Shown here: in pieces, positions 1 to 12,913 of the stretch
How the letters are laid out: the number at the start of each line of letters is the position of its first letter
Numbering within the stretch: position 1 is the first letter of the stretch
NCBI GenBank assembly: GCA_032622095.1
Contig: CP136061.1
Span: 171,125,107 to 171,189,106, forward strand
Source of the DNA: Siphonodentalium dalli
Taxonomy: Eukaryota > Mollusca > Scaphopoda > Gadilida > Siphonodentaliidae
Direction: 5' to 3'
DNA length: 64,000 nucleotides
Made by a program: the position numbers and the translations under genes
Notes under the pieces: generated by a model
Seen by the model: the letters and a program-made list of their open reading frames with translations, nothing else
The model's database searches: none
Told to the model about the DNA's origin: nothing

Positions 1-435
1 TGTCGCCGATTTTAACCAAAATGGTTGTGAAGTATCTGTAGGATGTACTAAGTATTATCGTGCGTGAATTTTGTGAATCGGTTGACAAATGTAGAAATGG
101 TGGCCCTTTCCTTTTTTCAAGTTTACAGGGAAAGCACTATGAATTTATATTTCTTCAACCAATCGTGACGTGTTTGGTATCATTCGATGGGGAATTTTTA
201 GCTCTTTTAAACGATTATTCATTTGCTGCATTATGTCGAATGAGTCCGGAGATATTCAAAAAAGTATGAACCAGAAACATACATATTGGCCTACATAGTA
301 AAATATCGGCGCAATACCTCACCAAAACCCTAGTAAATATTATAGGGGCATAAAATACGAACACAATGGCGCAAATATTAGCTCGATATCTCGAAAATTG
401 GCCGATATATGGCGACTTTTCTACCCGCGTCATCA

Positions 436-577
436 AATTTCGAGGCATGGGTGGGGGTCACACCAGAACTTTCCAACTGAACACAGAAATGTCAATAAAC
501 CATACTATCGACATTCCAATCAATTCCGAGCGATTCCCTTATTATACTTACATATTTTAATATGGAAGTATATTGTT
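436..577 (+). repeat. Array 1 terminal-like module (TTTCGAGGCA plus TATACTT/GGAAGTATA inverted motif)
   Basis: In the first full view of the unit, AATTTCGAGGCATGGGTGG at 436 leads to TTATACTTA at 542 and GGAAGTATATTGTT at 564-577. The last two are imperfect inverted repeats of each other about 22 nt apart. Array 2 has the same motifs in the same order: AATTTCGAGGCAGGGGTGG, TTATACTTCC and GGAAGTATATTGTT, the last two 23 nt apart. The module therefore looks inherited from a common ancestral element. It recurs every 1,246 bp. Confidence 0.75.
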
Positions 578-644
578 ATTCAATTTTTTATTTTTCACTA
601 TTATTATTATTTATTATTCTTAATATATTTTGAAACCCTTATAT

Positions 645-766
645 CTCAGAAAGTTTAAAAGTTAAAGCATTGAAATTTGGTAGGTATATGCACCATGCCA
701 AGATGCATGGTAATGGAGCATTTAGGTTTGTGCCCTAACTTGCTTACCAGAGTTATGGCCCTTAAA
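645..766 (+). repeat. 105-nt-spaced cassette, array 1 instance
   Basis: CTCAGA at 645 is followed exactly 105 nt later by GAGTTATGGCCCTTAAA at 750. AAATTTGGTAGGTAT lies inside, near cassette position 29. Two places in the array 2 unit show the same two anchors at the same 105-nt distance and align to this one without gaps. The minus-strand reading of the 3' anchor (AAGGGCCATAACTC) is a motif I remember as very common in bivalve DNA; that recollection is not a search result. No open frame runs through the cassette. The role is unknown. Confidence 0.75.
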
Positions 767-873
767 CCAAAATTTTGGAAAAAGTTTGTGCGCAGATTTT
801 CTCCTGTAAGAAGTCAAGCAGCTGAATTCGGTTCTCGTAATCGTGTTAACTAAGGAAAGGGCACGAATCGGGG

Positions 874-1246
874 AAATTTTCACCAAGGTCCGAAAACAAT
901 TTGTTGACCCGGGGAGGGGTGCAAAATTTGTCAATTTTTTTCTTGTCACCGATTCCAACCATTTTTACTGTCGGGTATCTATACGATGTACTGATGCTAC
1001 TCGTGAAAGAATTTTGTAAATCGGGTGAGAAATGACCAAGTTATAACACATCGAAAAATGTACTAATAAAGTCCATGTGTAGAAAGTGCTTGTGTCCCGA
1101 TCTTCTCCTAGACGAAGCGCAACAGCTGGATTTGCTCCATGTGAGCGTCTTAAACATAGACAGAAGACCAAACCAGGACATTTTTACAAAGGTCCGCTCA
1201 ATTTTTCCTGGGCTAAGGGAGGGGCAAAATATGTCAATTTTTGTTT
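874..1246 (+). repeat. Diverged internal repeat of about 304 bp in the array 1 unit
   Basis: Two related stretches lie in tandem inside each 1,246-bp unit. One starts at 874 (AAATTTTCACCAAGGTCCG, then GGGGAGGGGTGCAAAATTTG and CTTGTCACCGATT). The other starts at 1179 (CATTTTTACAAAGGTCCG, then AGGGAGGGGCAAAATATG and TTGTCGCCGATT) and continues into the next unit. Both then contain TATCTRTANGATGTACT and a GTGAATTTTGTRAATCGG-like block. They are clearly homologous but well diverged, so this duplication is older than the amplification of the whole unit. Confidence 0.8.
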
Positions 1247-4200
1247 TGTCGCCGATTTTAACCAAAATGGTTGTGAAGTATCTGTAGGATGTACTAAGTA
1301 TTATCGTGCGTGAATTTTGTGAATCGGTTGACAAATGTAGAAATGGTGGCCCTTTCCTTTTTTCAAGTTTACAGGGAAAGCACTATGAATTTATATTTCT
1401 TCAACCAATCGTGACGTGTTTGGTATCATTCGATGGGGAATTTTTAGCTCTTTTAAACGATTATTCATTTGCTGCATTATGTCGAATGAGTCCGGAGATA
1501 TTCAAAAAAGTATGAACCAGAAACATACATATTGGCCTACATAGTAAAATATCGGCGCAATACCTCACCAAAACCCTAGTAAATATTATAGGGGCATAAA
1601 ATACGAACACAATGGCGCAAATATTAGCTCGATATCTCGAAAATTGGCCGATATATGGCGACTTTTCTACCCGCGTCATCAAATTTCGAGGCATGGGTGG
1701 GGGTCACACCAGAACTTTCCAACTGAACACAGAAATGTCAATAAACCATACTATCGACATTCCAATCAATTCCGAGCGATTCCCTTATTATACTTACATA
1801 TTTTAATATGGAAGTATATTGTTATTCAATTTTTTATTTTTCACTATTATTATTATTTATTATTCTTAATATATTTTGAAACCCTTATATCTCAGAAAGT
1901 TTAAAAGTTAAAGCATTGAAATTTGGTAGGTATATGCACCATGCCAAGATGCATGGTAATGGAGCATTTAGGTTTGTGCCCTAACTTGCTTACCAGAGTT
2001 ATGGCCCTTAAACCAAAATTTTGGAAAAAGTTTGTGCGCAGATTTTCTCCTGTAAGAAGTCAAGCAGCTGAATTCGGTTCTCGTAATCGTGTTAACTAAG
2101 GAAAGGGCACGAATCGGGGAAATTTTCACCAAGGTCCGAAAACAATTTGTTGACCCGGGGAGGGGTGCAAAATTTGTCAATTTTTTTCTTGTCACCGATT
2201 CCAACCATTTTTACTGTCGGGTATCTATACGATGTACTGATGCTACTCGTGAAAGAATTTTGTAAATCGGGTGAGAAATGACCAAGTTATAACACATCGA
2301 AAAATGTACTAATAAAGTCCATGTGTAGAAAGTGCTTGTGTCCCGATCTTCTCCTAGACGAAGCGCAACAGCTGGATTTGCTCCATGTGAGCGTCTTAAA
2401 CATAGACAGAAGACCAAACCAGGACATTTTTACAAAGGTCCGCTCAATTTTTCCTGGGCTAAGGGAGGGGCAAAATATGTCAATTTTTGTTTTGTCGCCG
2501 ATTTTAACCAAAATGGTTGTGAAGTATCTGTAGGATGTACTAAGTATTATCGTGCGTGAATTTTGTGAATCGGTTGACAAATGTAGAAATGGTGGCCCTT
2601 TCCTTTTTTCAAGTTTACAGGGAAAGCACTATGAATTTATATTTCTTCAACCAATCGTGACGTGTTTGGTATCATTCGATGGGGAATTTTTAGCTCTTTT
2701 AAACGATTATTCATTTGCTGCATTATGTCGAATGAGTCCGGAGATATTCAAAAAAGTATGAACCAGAAACATACATATTGGCCTACATAGTAAAATATCG
2801 GCGCAATACCTCACCAAAACCCTAGTAAATATTATAGGGGCATAAAATACGAACACAATGGCGCAAATATTAGCTCGATATCTCGAAAATTGGCCGATAT
2901 ATGGCGACTTTTCTACCCGCGTCATCAAATTTCGAGGCATGGGTGGGGGTCACACCAGAACTTTCCAACTGAACACAGAAATGTCAATAAACCATACTAT
3001 CGACATTCCAATCAATTCCGAGCGATTCCCTTATTATACTTACATATTTTAATATGGAAGTATATTGTTATTCAATTTTTTATTTTTCACTATTATTATT
3101 ATTTATTATTCTTAATATATTTTGAAACCCTTATATCTCAGAAAGTTTAAAAGTTAAAGCATTGAAATTTGGTAGGTATATGCACCATGCCAAGATGCAT
3201 GGTAATGGAGCATTTAGGTTTGTGCCCTAACTTGCTTACCAGAGTTATGGCCCTTAAACCAAAATTTTGGAAAAAGTTTGTGCGCAGATTTTCTCCTGTA
3301 AGAAGTCAAGCAGCTGAATTCGGTTCTCGTAATCGTGTTAACTAAGGAAAGGGCACGAATCGGGGAAATTTTCACCAAGGTCCGAAAACAATTTGTTGAC
3401 CCGGGGAGGGGTGCAAAATTTGTCAATTTTTTTCTTGTCACCGATTCCAACCATTTTTACTGTCGGGTATCTATACGATGTACTGATGCTACTCGTGAAA
3501 GAATTTTGTAAATCGGGTGAGAAATGACCAAGTTATAACACATCGAAAAATGTACTAATAAAGTCCATGTGTAGAAAGTGCTTGTGTCCCGATCTTCTCC
3601 TAGACGAAGCGCAACAGCTGGATTTGCTCCATGTGAGCGTCTTAAACATAGACAGAAGACCAAACCAGGACATTTTTACAAAGGTCCGCTCAATTTTTCC
3701 TGGGCTAAGGGAGGGGCAAAATATGTCAATTTTTGTTTTGTCGCCGATTTTAACCAAAATGGTTGTGAAGTATCTGTAGGATGTACTAAGTATTATCGTG
3801 CGTGAATTTTGTGAATCGGTTGACAAATGTAGAAATGGTGGCCCTTTCCTTTTTTCAAGTTTACAGGGAAAGCACTATGAATTTATATTTCTTCAACCAA
3901 TCGTGACGTGTTTGGTATCATTCGATGGGGAATTTTTAGCTCTTTTAAACGATTATTCATTTGCTGCATTATGTCGAATGAGTCCGGAGATATTCAAAAA
4001 AGTATGAACCAGAAACATACATATTGGCCTACATAGTAAAATATCGGCGCAATACCTCACCAAAACCCTAGTAAATATTATAGGGGCATAAAATACGAAC
4101 ACAATGGCGCAAATATTAGCTCGATATCTCGAAAATTGGCCGATATATGGCGACTTTTCTACCCGCGTCATCAAATTTCGAGGCATGGGTGGGGGTCACA

Positions 4201-7200
4201 CCAGAACTTTCCAACTGAACACAGAAATGTCAATAAACCATACTATCGACATTCCAATCAATTCCGAGCGATTCCCTTATTATACTTACATATTTTAATA
4301 TGGAAGTATATTGTTATTCAATTTTTTATTTTTCACTATTATTATTATTTATTATTCTTAATATATTTTGAAACCCTTATATCTCAGAAAGTTTAAAAGT
4401 TAAAGCATTGAAATTTGGTAGGTATATGCACCATGCCAAGATGCATGGTAATGGAGCATTTAGGTTTGTGCCCTAACTTGCTTACCAGAGTTATGGCCCT
4501 TAAACCAAAATTTTGGAAAAAGTTTGTGCGCAGATTTTCTCCTGTAAGAAGTCAAGCAGCTGAATTCGGTTCTCGTAATCGTGTTAACTAAGGAAAGGGC
4601 ACGAATCGGGGAAATTTTCACCAAGGTCCGAAAACAATTTGTTGACCCGGGGAGGGGTGCAAAATTTGTCAATTTTTTTCTTGTCACCGATTCCAACCAT
4701 TTTTACTGTCGGGTATCTATACGATGTACTGATGCTACTCGTGAAAGAATTTTGTAAATCGGGTGAGAAATGACCAAGTTATAACACATCGAAAAATGTA
4801 CTAATAAAGTCCATGTGTAGAAAGTGCTTGTGTCCCGATCTTCTCCTAGACGAAGCGCAACAGCTGGATTTGCTCCATGTGAGCGTCTTAAACATAGACA
4901 GAAGACCAAACCAGGACATTTTTACAAAGGTCCGCTCAATTTTTCCTGGGCTAAGGGAGGGGCAAAATATGTCAATTTTTGTTTTGTCGCCGATTTTAAC
5001 CAAAATGGTTGTGAAGTATCTGTAGGATGTACTAAGTATTATCGTGCGTGAATTTTGTGAATCGGTTGACAAATGTAGAAATGGTGGCCCTTTCCTTTTT
5101 TCAAGTTTACAGGGAAAGCACTATGAATTTATATTTCTTCAACCAATCGTGACGTGTTTGGTATCATTCGATGGGGAATTTTTAGCTCTTTTAAACGATT
5201 ATTCATTTGCTGCATTATGTCGAATGAGTCCGGAGATATTCAAAAAAGTATGAACCAGAAACATACATATTGGCCTACATAGTAAAATATCGGCGCAATA
5301 CCTCACCAAAACCCTAGTAAATATTATAGGGGCATAAAATACGAACACAATGGCGCAAATATTAGCTCGATATCTCGAAAATTGGCCGATATATGGCGAC
5401 TTTTCTACCCGCGTCATCAAATTTCGAGGCATGGGTGGGGGTCACACCAGAACTTTCCAACTGAACACAGAAATGTCAATAAACCATACTATCGACATTC
5501 CAATCAATTCCGAGCGATTCCCTTATTATACTTACATATTTTAATATGGAAGTATATTGTTATTCAATTTTTTATTTTTCACTATTATTATTATTTATTA
5601 TTCTTAATATATTTTGAAACCCTTATATCTCAGAAAGTTTAAAAGTTAAAGCATTGAAATTTGGTAGGTATATGCACCATGCCAAGATGCATGGTAATGG
5701 AGCATTTAGGTTTGTGCCCTAACTTGCTTACCAGAGTTATGGCCCTTAAACCAAAATTTTGGAAAAAGTTTGTGCGCAGATTTTCTCCTGTAAGAAGTCA
5801 AGCAGCTGAATTCGGTTCTCGTAATCGTGTTAACTAAGGAAAGGGCACGAATCGGGGAAATTTTCACCAAGGTCCGAAAACAATTTGTTGACCCGGGGAG
5901 GGGTGCAAAATTTGTCAATTTTTTTCTTGTCACCGATTCCAACCATTTTTACTGTCGGGTATCTATACGATGTACTGATGCTACTCGTGAAAGAATTTTG
6001 TAAATCGGGTGAGAAATGACCAAGTTATAACACATCGAAAAATGTACTAATAAAGTCCATGTGTAGAAAGTGCTTGTGTCCCGATCTTCTCCTAGACGAA
6101 GCGCAACAGCTGGATTTGCTCCATGTGAGCGTCTTAAACATAGACAGAAGACCAAACCAGGACATTTTTACAAAGGTCCGCTCAATTTTTCCTGGGCTAA
6201 GGGAGGGGCAAAATATGTCAATTTTTGTTTTGTCGCCGATTTTAACCAAAATGGTTGTGAAGTATCTGTAGGATGTACTAAGTATTATCGTGCGTGAATT
6301 TTGTGAATCGGTTGACAAATGTAGAAATGGTGGCCCTTTCCTTTTTTCAAGTTTACAGGGAAAGCACTATGAATTTATATTTCTTCAACCAATCGTGACG
6401 TGTTTGGTATCATTCGATGGGGAATTTTTAGCTCTTTTAAACGATTATTCATTTGCTGCATTATGTCGAATGAGTCCGGAGATATTCAAAAAAGTATGAA
6501 CCAGAAACATACATATTGGCCTACATAGTAAAATATCGGCGCAATACCTCACCAAAACCCTAGTAAATATTATAGGGGCATAAAATACGAACACAATGGC
6601 GCAAATATTAGCTCGATATCTCGAAAATTGGCCGATATATGGCGACTTTTCTACCCGCGTCATCAAATTTCGAGGCATGGGTGGGGGTCACACCAGAACT
6701 TTCCAACTGAACACAGAAATGTCAATAAACCATACTATCGACATTCCAATCAATTCCGAGCGATTCCCTTATTATACTTACATATTTTAATATGGAAGTA
6801 TATTGTTATTCAATTTTTTATTTTTCACTATTATTATTATTTATTATTCTTAATATATTTTGAAACCCTTATATCTCAGAAAGTTTAAAAGTTAAAGCAT
6901 TGAAATTTGGTAGGTATATGCACCATGCCAAGATGCATGGTAATGGAGCATTTAGGTTTGTGCCCTAACTTGCTTACCAGAGTTATGGCCCTTAAACCAA
7001 AATTTTGGAAAAAGTTTGTGCGCAGATTTTCTCCTGTAAGAAGTCAAGCAGCTGAATTCGGTTCTCGTAATCGTGTTAACTAAGGAAAGGGCACGAATCG
7101 GGGAAATTTTCACCAAGGTCCGAAAACAATTTGTTGACCCGGGGAGGGGTGCAAAATTTGTCAATTTTTTTCTTGTCACCGATTCCAACCATTTTTACTG

Positions 7201-9911
7201 TCGGGTATCTATACGATGTACTGATGCTACTCGTGAAAGAATTTTGTAAATCGGGTGAGAAATGACCAAGTTATAACACATCGAAAAATGTACTAATAAA
7301 GTCCATGTGTAGAAAGTGCTTGTGTCCCGATCTTCTCCTAGACGAAGCGCAACAGCTGGATTTGCTCCATGTGAGCGTCTTAAACATAGACAGAAGACCA
7401 AACCAGGACATTTTTACAAAGGTCCGCTCAATTTTTCCTGGGCTAAGGGAGGGGCAAAATATGTCAATTTTTGTTTTGTCGCCGATTTTAACCAAAATGG
7501 TTGTGAAGTATCTGTAGGATGTACTAAGTATTATCGTGCGTGAATTTTGTGAATCGGTTGACAAATGTAGAAATGGTGGCCCTTTCCTTTTTTCAAGTTT
7601 ACAGGGAAAGCACTATGAATTTATATTTCTTCAACCAATCGTGACGTGTTTGGTATCATTCGATGGGGAATTTTTAGCTCTTTTAAACGATTATTCATTT
7701 GCTGCATTATGTCGAATGAGTCCGGAGATATTCAAAAAAGTATGAACCAGAAACATACATATTGGCCTACATAGTAAAATATCGGCGCAATACCTCACCA
7801 AAACCCTAGTAAATATTATAGGGGCATAAAATACGAACACAATGGCGCAAATATTAGCTCGATATCTCGAAAATTGGCCGATATATGGCGACTTTTCTAC
7901 CCGCGTCATCAAATTTCGAGGCATGGGTGGGGGTCACACCAGAACTTTCCAACTGAACACAGAAATGTCAATAAACCATACTATCGACATTCCAATCAAT
8001 TCCGAGCGATTCCCTTATTATACTTACATATTTTAATATGGAAGTATATTGTTATTCAATTTTTTATTTTTCACTATTATTATTATTTATTATTCTTAAT
8101 ATATTTTGAAACCCTTATATCTCAGAAAGTTTAAAAGTTAAAGCATTGAAATTTGGTAGGTATATGCACCATGCCAAGATGCATGGTAATGGAGCATTTA
8201 GGTTTGTGCCCTAACTTGCTTACCAGAGTTATGGCCCTTAAACCAAAATTTTGGAAAAAGTTTGTGCGCAGATTTTCTCCTGTAAGAAGTCAAGCAGCTG
8301 AATTCGGTTCTCGTAATCGTGTTAACTAAGGAAAGGGCACGAATCGGGGAAATTTTCACCAAGGTCCGAAAACAATTTGTTGACCCGGGGAGGGGTGCAA
8401 AATTTGTCAATTTTTTTCTTGTCACCGATTCCAACCATTTTTACTGTCGGGTATCTATACGATGTACTGATGCTACTCGTGAAAGAATTTTGTAAATCGG
8501 GTGAGAAATGACCAAGTTATAACACATCGAAAAATGTACTAATAAAGTCCATGTGTAGAAAGTGCTTGTGTCCCGATCTTCTCCTAGACGAAGCGCAACA
8601 GCTGGATTTGCTCCATGTGAGCGTCTTAAACATAGACAGAAGACCAAACCAGGACATTTTTACAAAGGTCCGCTCAATTTTTCCTGGGCTAAGGGAGGGG
8701 CAAAATATGTCAATTTTTGTTTTGTCGCCGATTTTAACCAAAATGGTTGTGAAGTATCTGTAGGATGTACTAAGTATTATCGTGCGTGAATTTTGTGAAT
8801 CGGTTGACAAATGTAGAAATGGTGGCCCTTTCCTTTTTTCAAGTTTACAGGGAAAGCACTATGAATTTATATTTCTTCAACCAATCGTGACGTGTTTGGT
8901 ATCATTCGATGGGGAATTTTTAGCTCTTTTAAACGATTATTCATTTGCTGCATTATGTCGAATGAGTCCGGAGATATTCAAAAAAGTATGAACCAGAAAC
9001 ATACATATTGGCCTACATAGTAAAATATCGGCGCAATACCTCACCAAAACCCTAGTAAATATTATAGGGGCATAAAATACGAACACAATGGCGCAAATAT
9101 TAGCTCGATATCTCGAAAATTGGCCGATATATGGCGACTTTTCTACCCGCGTCATCAAATTTCGAGGCATGGGTGGGGGTCACACCAGAACTTTCCAACT
9201 GAACACAGAAATGTCAATAAACCATACTATCGACATTCCAATCAATTCCGAGCGATTCCCTTATTATACTTACATATTTTAATATGGAAGTATATTGTTA
9301 TTCAATTTTTTATTTTTCACTATTATTATTATTTATTATTCTTAATATATTTTGAAACCCTTATATCTCAGAAAGTTTAAAAGTTAAAGCATTGAAATTT
9401 GGTAGGTATATGCACCATGCCAAGATGCATGGTAATGGAGCATTTAGGTTTGTGCCCTAACTTGCTTACCAGAGTTATGGCCCTTAAACCAAAATTTTGG
9501 AAAAAGTTTGTGCGCAGATTTTCTCCTGTAAGAAGTCAAGCAGCTGAATTCGGTTCTCGTAATCGTGTTAACTAAGGAAAGGGCACGAATCGGGGAAATT
9601 TTCACCAAGGTCCGAAAACAATTTGTTGACCCGGGGAGGGGTGCAAAATTTGTCAATTTTTTTCTTGTCACCGATTCCAACCATTTTTACTGTCGGGTAT
9701 CTATACGATGTACTGATGCTACTCGTGAAAGAATTTTGTAAATCGGGTGAGAAATGACCAAGTTATAACACATCGAAAAATGTACTAATAAAGTCCATGT
9801 GTAGAAAGTGCTTGTGTCCCGATCTTCTCCTAGACGAAGCGCAACAGCTGGATTTGCTCCATGTGAGCGTCTTAAACATAGACAGAAGACCAAACCAGGA
9901 CATTTTTACAA

Positions 9912-10157
9912 TGTCAAAAATTACACAAATGACCACTGGCGATATATTTCAACATCCATTCATGTTGGCGCACTGTATTAAGTGTTGTATTGGCTAATGG
10001 GTAATCACTCAAAACAAAGTCGGCTGTCTGTCTTGCCGACCGGCCGTGATTATGCGGTTTTATCACGATGCGGCTTAAAAATGACATATTTTGAGTCCAA
10101 AAACGGTCGAAATTCATTAGTTTTAGAATAGTAGTTCGTTTTGTTTTCACTTTTTTT
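9912..10157. other. Right flank of array 1, partly related to the right flank of array 2
   Basis: Unique sequence begins at the truncated end of array 1. Within it, 10048-10157 (GATTATGC ... GAGTCCAAAAACGG ... TTTTGTTTTCACTTTTT) resembles 28171-28276, which follows the truncated end of array 2. The last 22 positions before the T-run differ at one base. No coding potential is evident. Confidence 0.65.
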
Positions 10158-11204
10158 AAAACCCCCATTTTTTACAAAAATAATTCTCGACTTTGACATT
10201 TGAGAATTAACAGAACTGTGGTGTCCGTCGTATATTGTTATAACACTTCTCAGCATGGACCACGTTTTCATAAAGCACAATCCGTCTTATGCGCGGACTT
10301 TCGCTTGCAGTTCTCAATTCAATTGAAACTATTTTCTATCCGTTCACGCGCCCGTAAACCATTTTAATATATATGATATATTCAAATTGAATGAATGGGA
10401 GTCAGCGTATCCCGTCCGACGCCCCAACCTTGCCACCCCTTAGTCGCTAATTTTGGTATCATAATTTCGGAACGTGACACTTTGCGGTTTGGTATTGGTT
10501 TACCATCTGACATAGTGCATAATTTTGTTGAATTCAGATCTGACCATTTAAAAATTGTCTCTTTATCATCTGTATGTGTCACGAGTGAAAATATATGACT
10601 TTATTGTCCGACTGTTAAGACCGCCGATTGCATATTTCGCATTAATTGGACGAGACGTAATGTAAAGTCTTATAACTTACGAATAGGCGACAACGTCGAC
10701 GTCGTACATTCGTTCGCTACTCGGAAAATATACAATAAATGCCTTAAAGCGCCGACTAATTCACCACCTGCGGGTATACAAGAATATGAATCACACCAAA
10801 ATTAAGCGAATTGCATATGGAATGTGTAGGTATAAGCTACCATGTATATATCATTTCCAGAATGCTACCATTTCATGACAATCTATTTGTTAAAATACGG
10901 CACCTTAAACTGTTGGGAACATCGCGATATAGGCAAGCGAGCAAAGAGAGTTTAATGTCATCATACCATACGCTATTTCGCTGTTCCGAAATGGGTGGTC
11001 GATCAATGTAGCATAATTACATTGAACGACATATATAAGTATGTTTTTGTGTGAATAACGATTGTTAACTTGGTATTATGAACTTATGCATGACTGTGAA
11101 GACTTGCAATAACATATTAAATGGTAAAATACGCGCATTCATATCCGTATATTCTCAAAAATATCCGTCTATTTTACAAGCTCGACATGCTATATTTGTT
11201 TATG
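10158..11204. other. Gene-free AT-rich spacer
   Basis: I see no long open frame, tRNA, repeat or recognisable domain here. A TATATAAG string at about 11031 has TATA-box form, but no gene follows it. The longest open frame nearby (11121, 124 codons) is of low complexity and resembles nothing I recognise. Confidence 0.6.
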
Positions 11205-11724
11205 GTATACCAGGGGGGTGAAAACAAAAATTCCGGCACGTATGCCCGGGGTAGGTGGGTGATCAAATCCACCAACAAGCAATTTTTTCCGCAACTAAAA
11301 AAAATAATTTCCTGCTTGTTTTTTAGTGTTTTGGCAACTGTAAACTGTAAACTGACTGCAGGCAGTTATCGTGTTGTATTTTGTTGCAAATTTTTAAATC
11401 CAAGATGGCCGCTGGCAGCCATGTTTTTTTGGCCGAATGACCTCAAAAGGACTCATTCCTATTTACATGTCCATGTCAACATCCATGATAAATAGTATGC
11501 ACAGAAATTCATATACAGCTGTTTACAGTGAATTCCCCCCCGCAAATCTCTGTTTTAGTGTTAAAAGGGGGGGTGGGTGTCAAAAAATGGTCGGAAAAAA
11601 CTGCCGAAAACGGAAAAACATTTGGCGAAGGGGGTGGGTGGGTGGGTACAAAAAATGATCGAAAGGGAAAAAATGCCATACGTGCCTGAAATTTTTGTCC
11701 GACCCCCCCCCCCCCTGGGTATAC
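11205..11724. mobile_element. MITE-like element with imperfect terminal inverted repeats of about 45 bp
   Basis: The left end (11205-11246) reads GTATACCAGGGGGG, a short variable part, ACAAAAATT, then GGCACGTATG. The reverse complement of the right end (11675-11724) reads GTATACCCAGGGGGG with an extended G run, ACAAAAATTTC, then GGCACGTATGG. The ends therefore match in the same block order with small gaps. TA dinucleotides at both edges fit a TA target-site duplication, as in the Tc1/mariner superfamily, which is an inference. The interior (about 430 bp) has no transposase frame, so the element would be non-autonomous. The interior also holds several G-rich tracts. Confidence 0.7.
11630..11646 (+). 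other. G-quadruplex-forming motif
   Basis: GGGGGTGGGTGGGTGGG has four G-runs of at least three separated by single T loops, a pattern known to favour very stable parallel quadruplexes. It lies inside the MITE-like element at 11205-11724. Any function is unknown. Confidence 0.7.
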
Positions 11725-12036
11725 TACCGTTTCAACACATCGGCTATTTATCATTTTGCTGGTGAGAAGGCGTATGTTCAGTTTGGTGCTATTTATGTAC
11801 ACAGAAAAGGCACCATTACTCGGGAAAGCAACATACCGAAATGCATATAGATGTACGCGAATCATGTTACGTTCTCACACAATGCAGCTTTCCCAAATCC
11901 GCGCTCTTTAAAATAGAATTGGCTGCATGACTGGCCTACTTCTGATGGCACAGTGTGTTGCGCACCTGTCCGATTAAGTCGCTTTGAACCAAAAATGTAT
12001 ACAAAATTCGCACAAGCTGTGGAAAAGTTCGCGATC
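11725..12036. other. Gene-free spacer
   Basis: No gene, RNA or repeat is recognisable between the MITE-like element and the 21-bp tandem duplication. Confidence 0.5.
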
Positions 12037-12079
12037 TTGGACAGTCAGTACAATCGGTTGGACAGTCAGTACAATCGGT
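12037..12079. repeat. 21-bp tandem duplication
   Basis: TTGGACAGTCAGTACAATCGG occurs at 12037-12057 and again at 12058-12078 with no mismatch. This is a simple two-copy tandem duplication of no evident function. Confidence 0.9.
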
Positions 12080-12913
12080 ATAAACGTTTGTAATGACATA
12101 ACGTGTCTTGACAGCATTACCTGTTATGCTATTTTGATATGTTTCTAAATTATATTTAATGCTTGATTCCTGATACACATATATAGTGACATTTCAGTGA
12201 TCTTTCTAGAGCGTTCCCGAGCATGATAGAACTTCAAATAAAACATATTCGCCTTTGTCCCATTCTGGTGATTTGGGCTCGTTTTTAGCATGTTACTAAT
12301 TTTATAATAAGGCGTAATCAAGACATGTGTTATCAGTTGTGTGAGTGATTGCCATTCGCGCATAATTATTTCATAAATAAATATATCCGCTGCACGTAGA
12401 TATAACCGTCACTTATAGTACTGGCCGTTGAAATCACTGACCCGACAAACTGATAAACCAAGACTTAACACTTGGCAAATTACAGATCGGCATTGATTTA
12501 AAACTTCGCACTTCATTGTGGACAGACTATAACTATCCGTATATTTCACGAGAATATACCATCCCATAGCAGTTATAATTTTTAACATCTCAAGTCTTTA
12601 ATTTGGAATATATGCACAAGAGATAGACACATGTGTGCATGTGGAACCCGTGCATGTTCTTTATTCCCGTTGCCAATTAAATATATATATTGTACACATG
12701 TGGGTATGTATACTAATAAAACCGAACTGTGTCTGTGTTCATTTGTTTGTCGGTCTGACCTGCTATTGGTGCCCAACCGGTTGGATCATGACAAACTAAA
12801 ATTGGAACACACGGTGAATTGTCACGTGGAGTGTCATGGGATAGGTGCATCTGACGTCGTGTGATTTAATTTGGAATTCATGAATAATTTAATAACATGC
12901 TTACATCTATATC
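12080..12913. other. Gene-free spacer
   Basis: AT-rich sequence with short open frames under 85 codons and no recognisable domain, tRNA or repeat. Confidence 0.5.

Larger units (their letters stand above)
1..9911. repeat. Array 1: 1,246-bp tandem satellite, 7.95 copies
   Basis: The sequence starting at base 1 recurs at 1247, 2493, 3739, 4985, 6231, 7477 and 8723, a constant period of 1,246 bp. The eighth copy stops at 9911, after 1,189 bases, where the text changes from the expected ...TTTTTACAAAGG to ...TTTTTACAATGTC. I saw no difference between copies in any segment compared, and the spacing never shifts, so no indel is present. The left end lies outside the window. The unit is moderately AT-rich with G-rich patches. 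Its open frames (under 100 codons) overlap each other on both strands, recur once per copy and resemble no protein I know. I regard this as non-coding satellite DNA. Near-perfect identity over 10 kb means very recent amplification or homogenisation, or a copy number resolved only approximately by assembly. Confidence 0.97.

Noticed and set aside
60-9997. Recurring frames of 64-97 codons in array 1
   Set aside because: They are identical copies every 1,246 bp, overlap on both strands and match no protein; they are satellite by-products.
11031-11038. TATATAAG as a promoter
   Set aside because: It has good TATA-box form, but no gene or conserved start lies downstream, and AT-rich DNA gives such strings by chance.
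11121-11865. Open frames of 124 and 118 codons around the MITE-like element
   Set aside because: They pass through homopolymer and G/C-rich tracts, overlap on opposite strands and show no recognisable domain.
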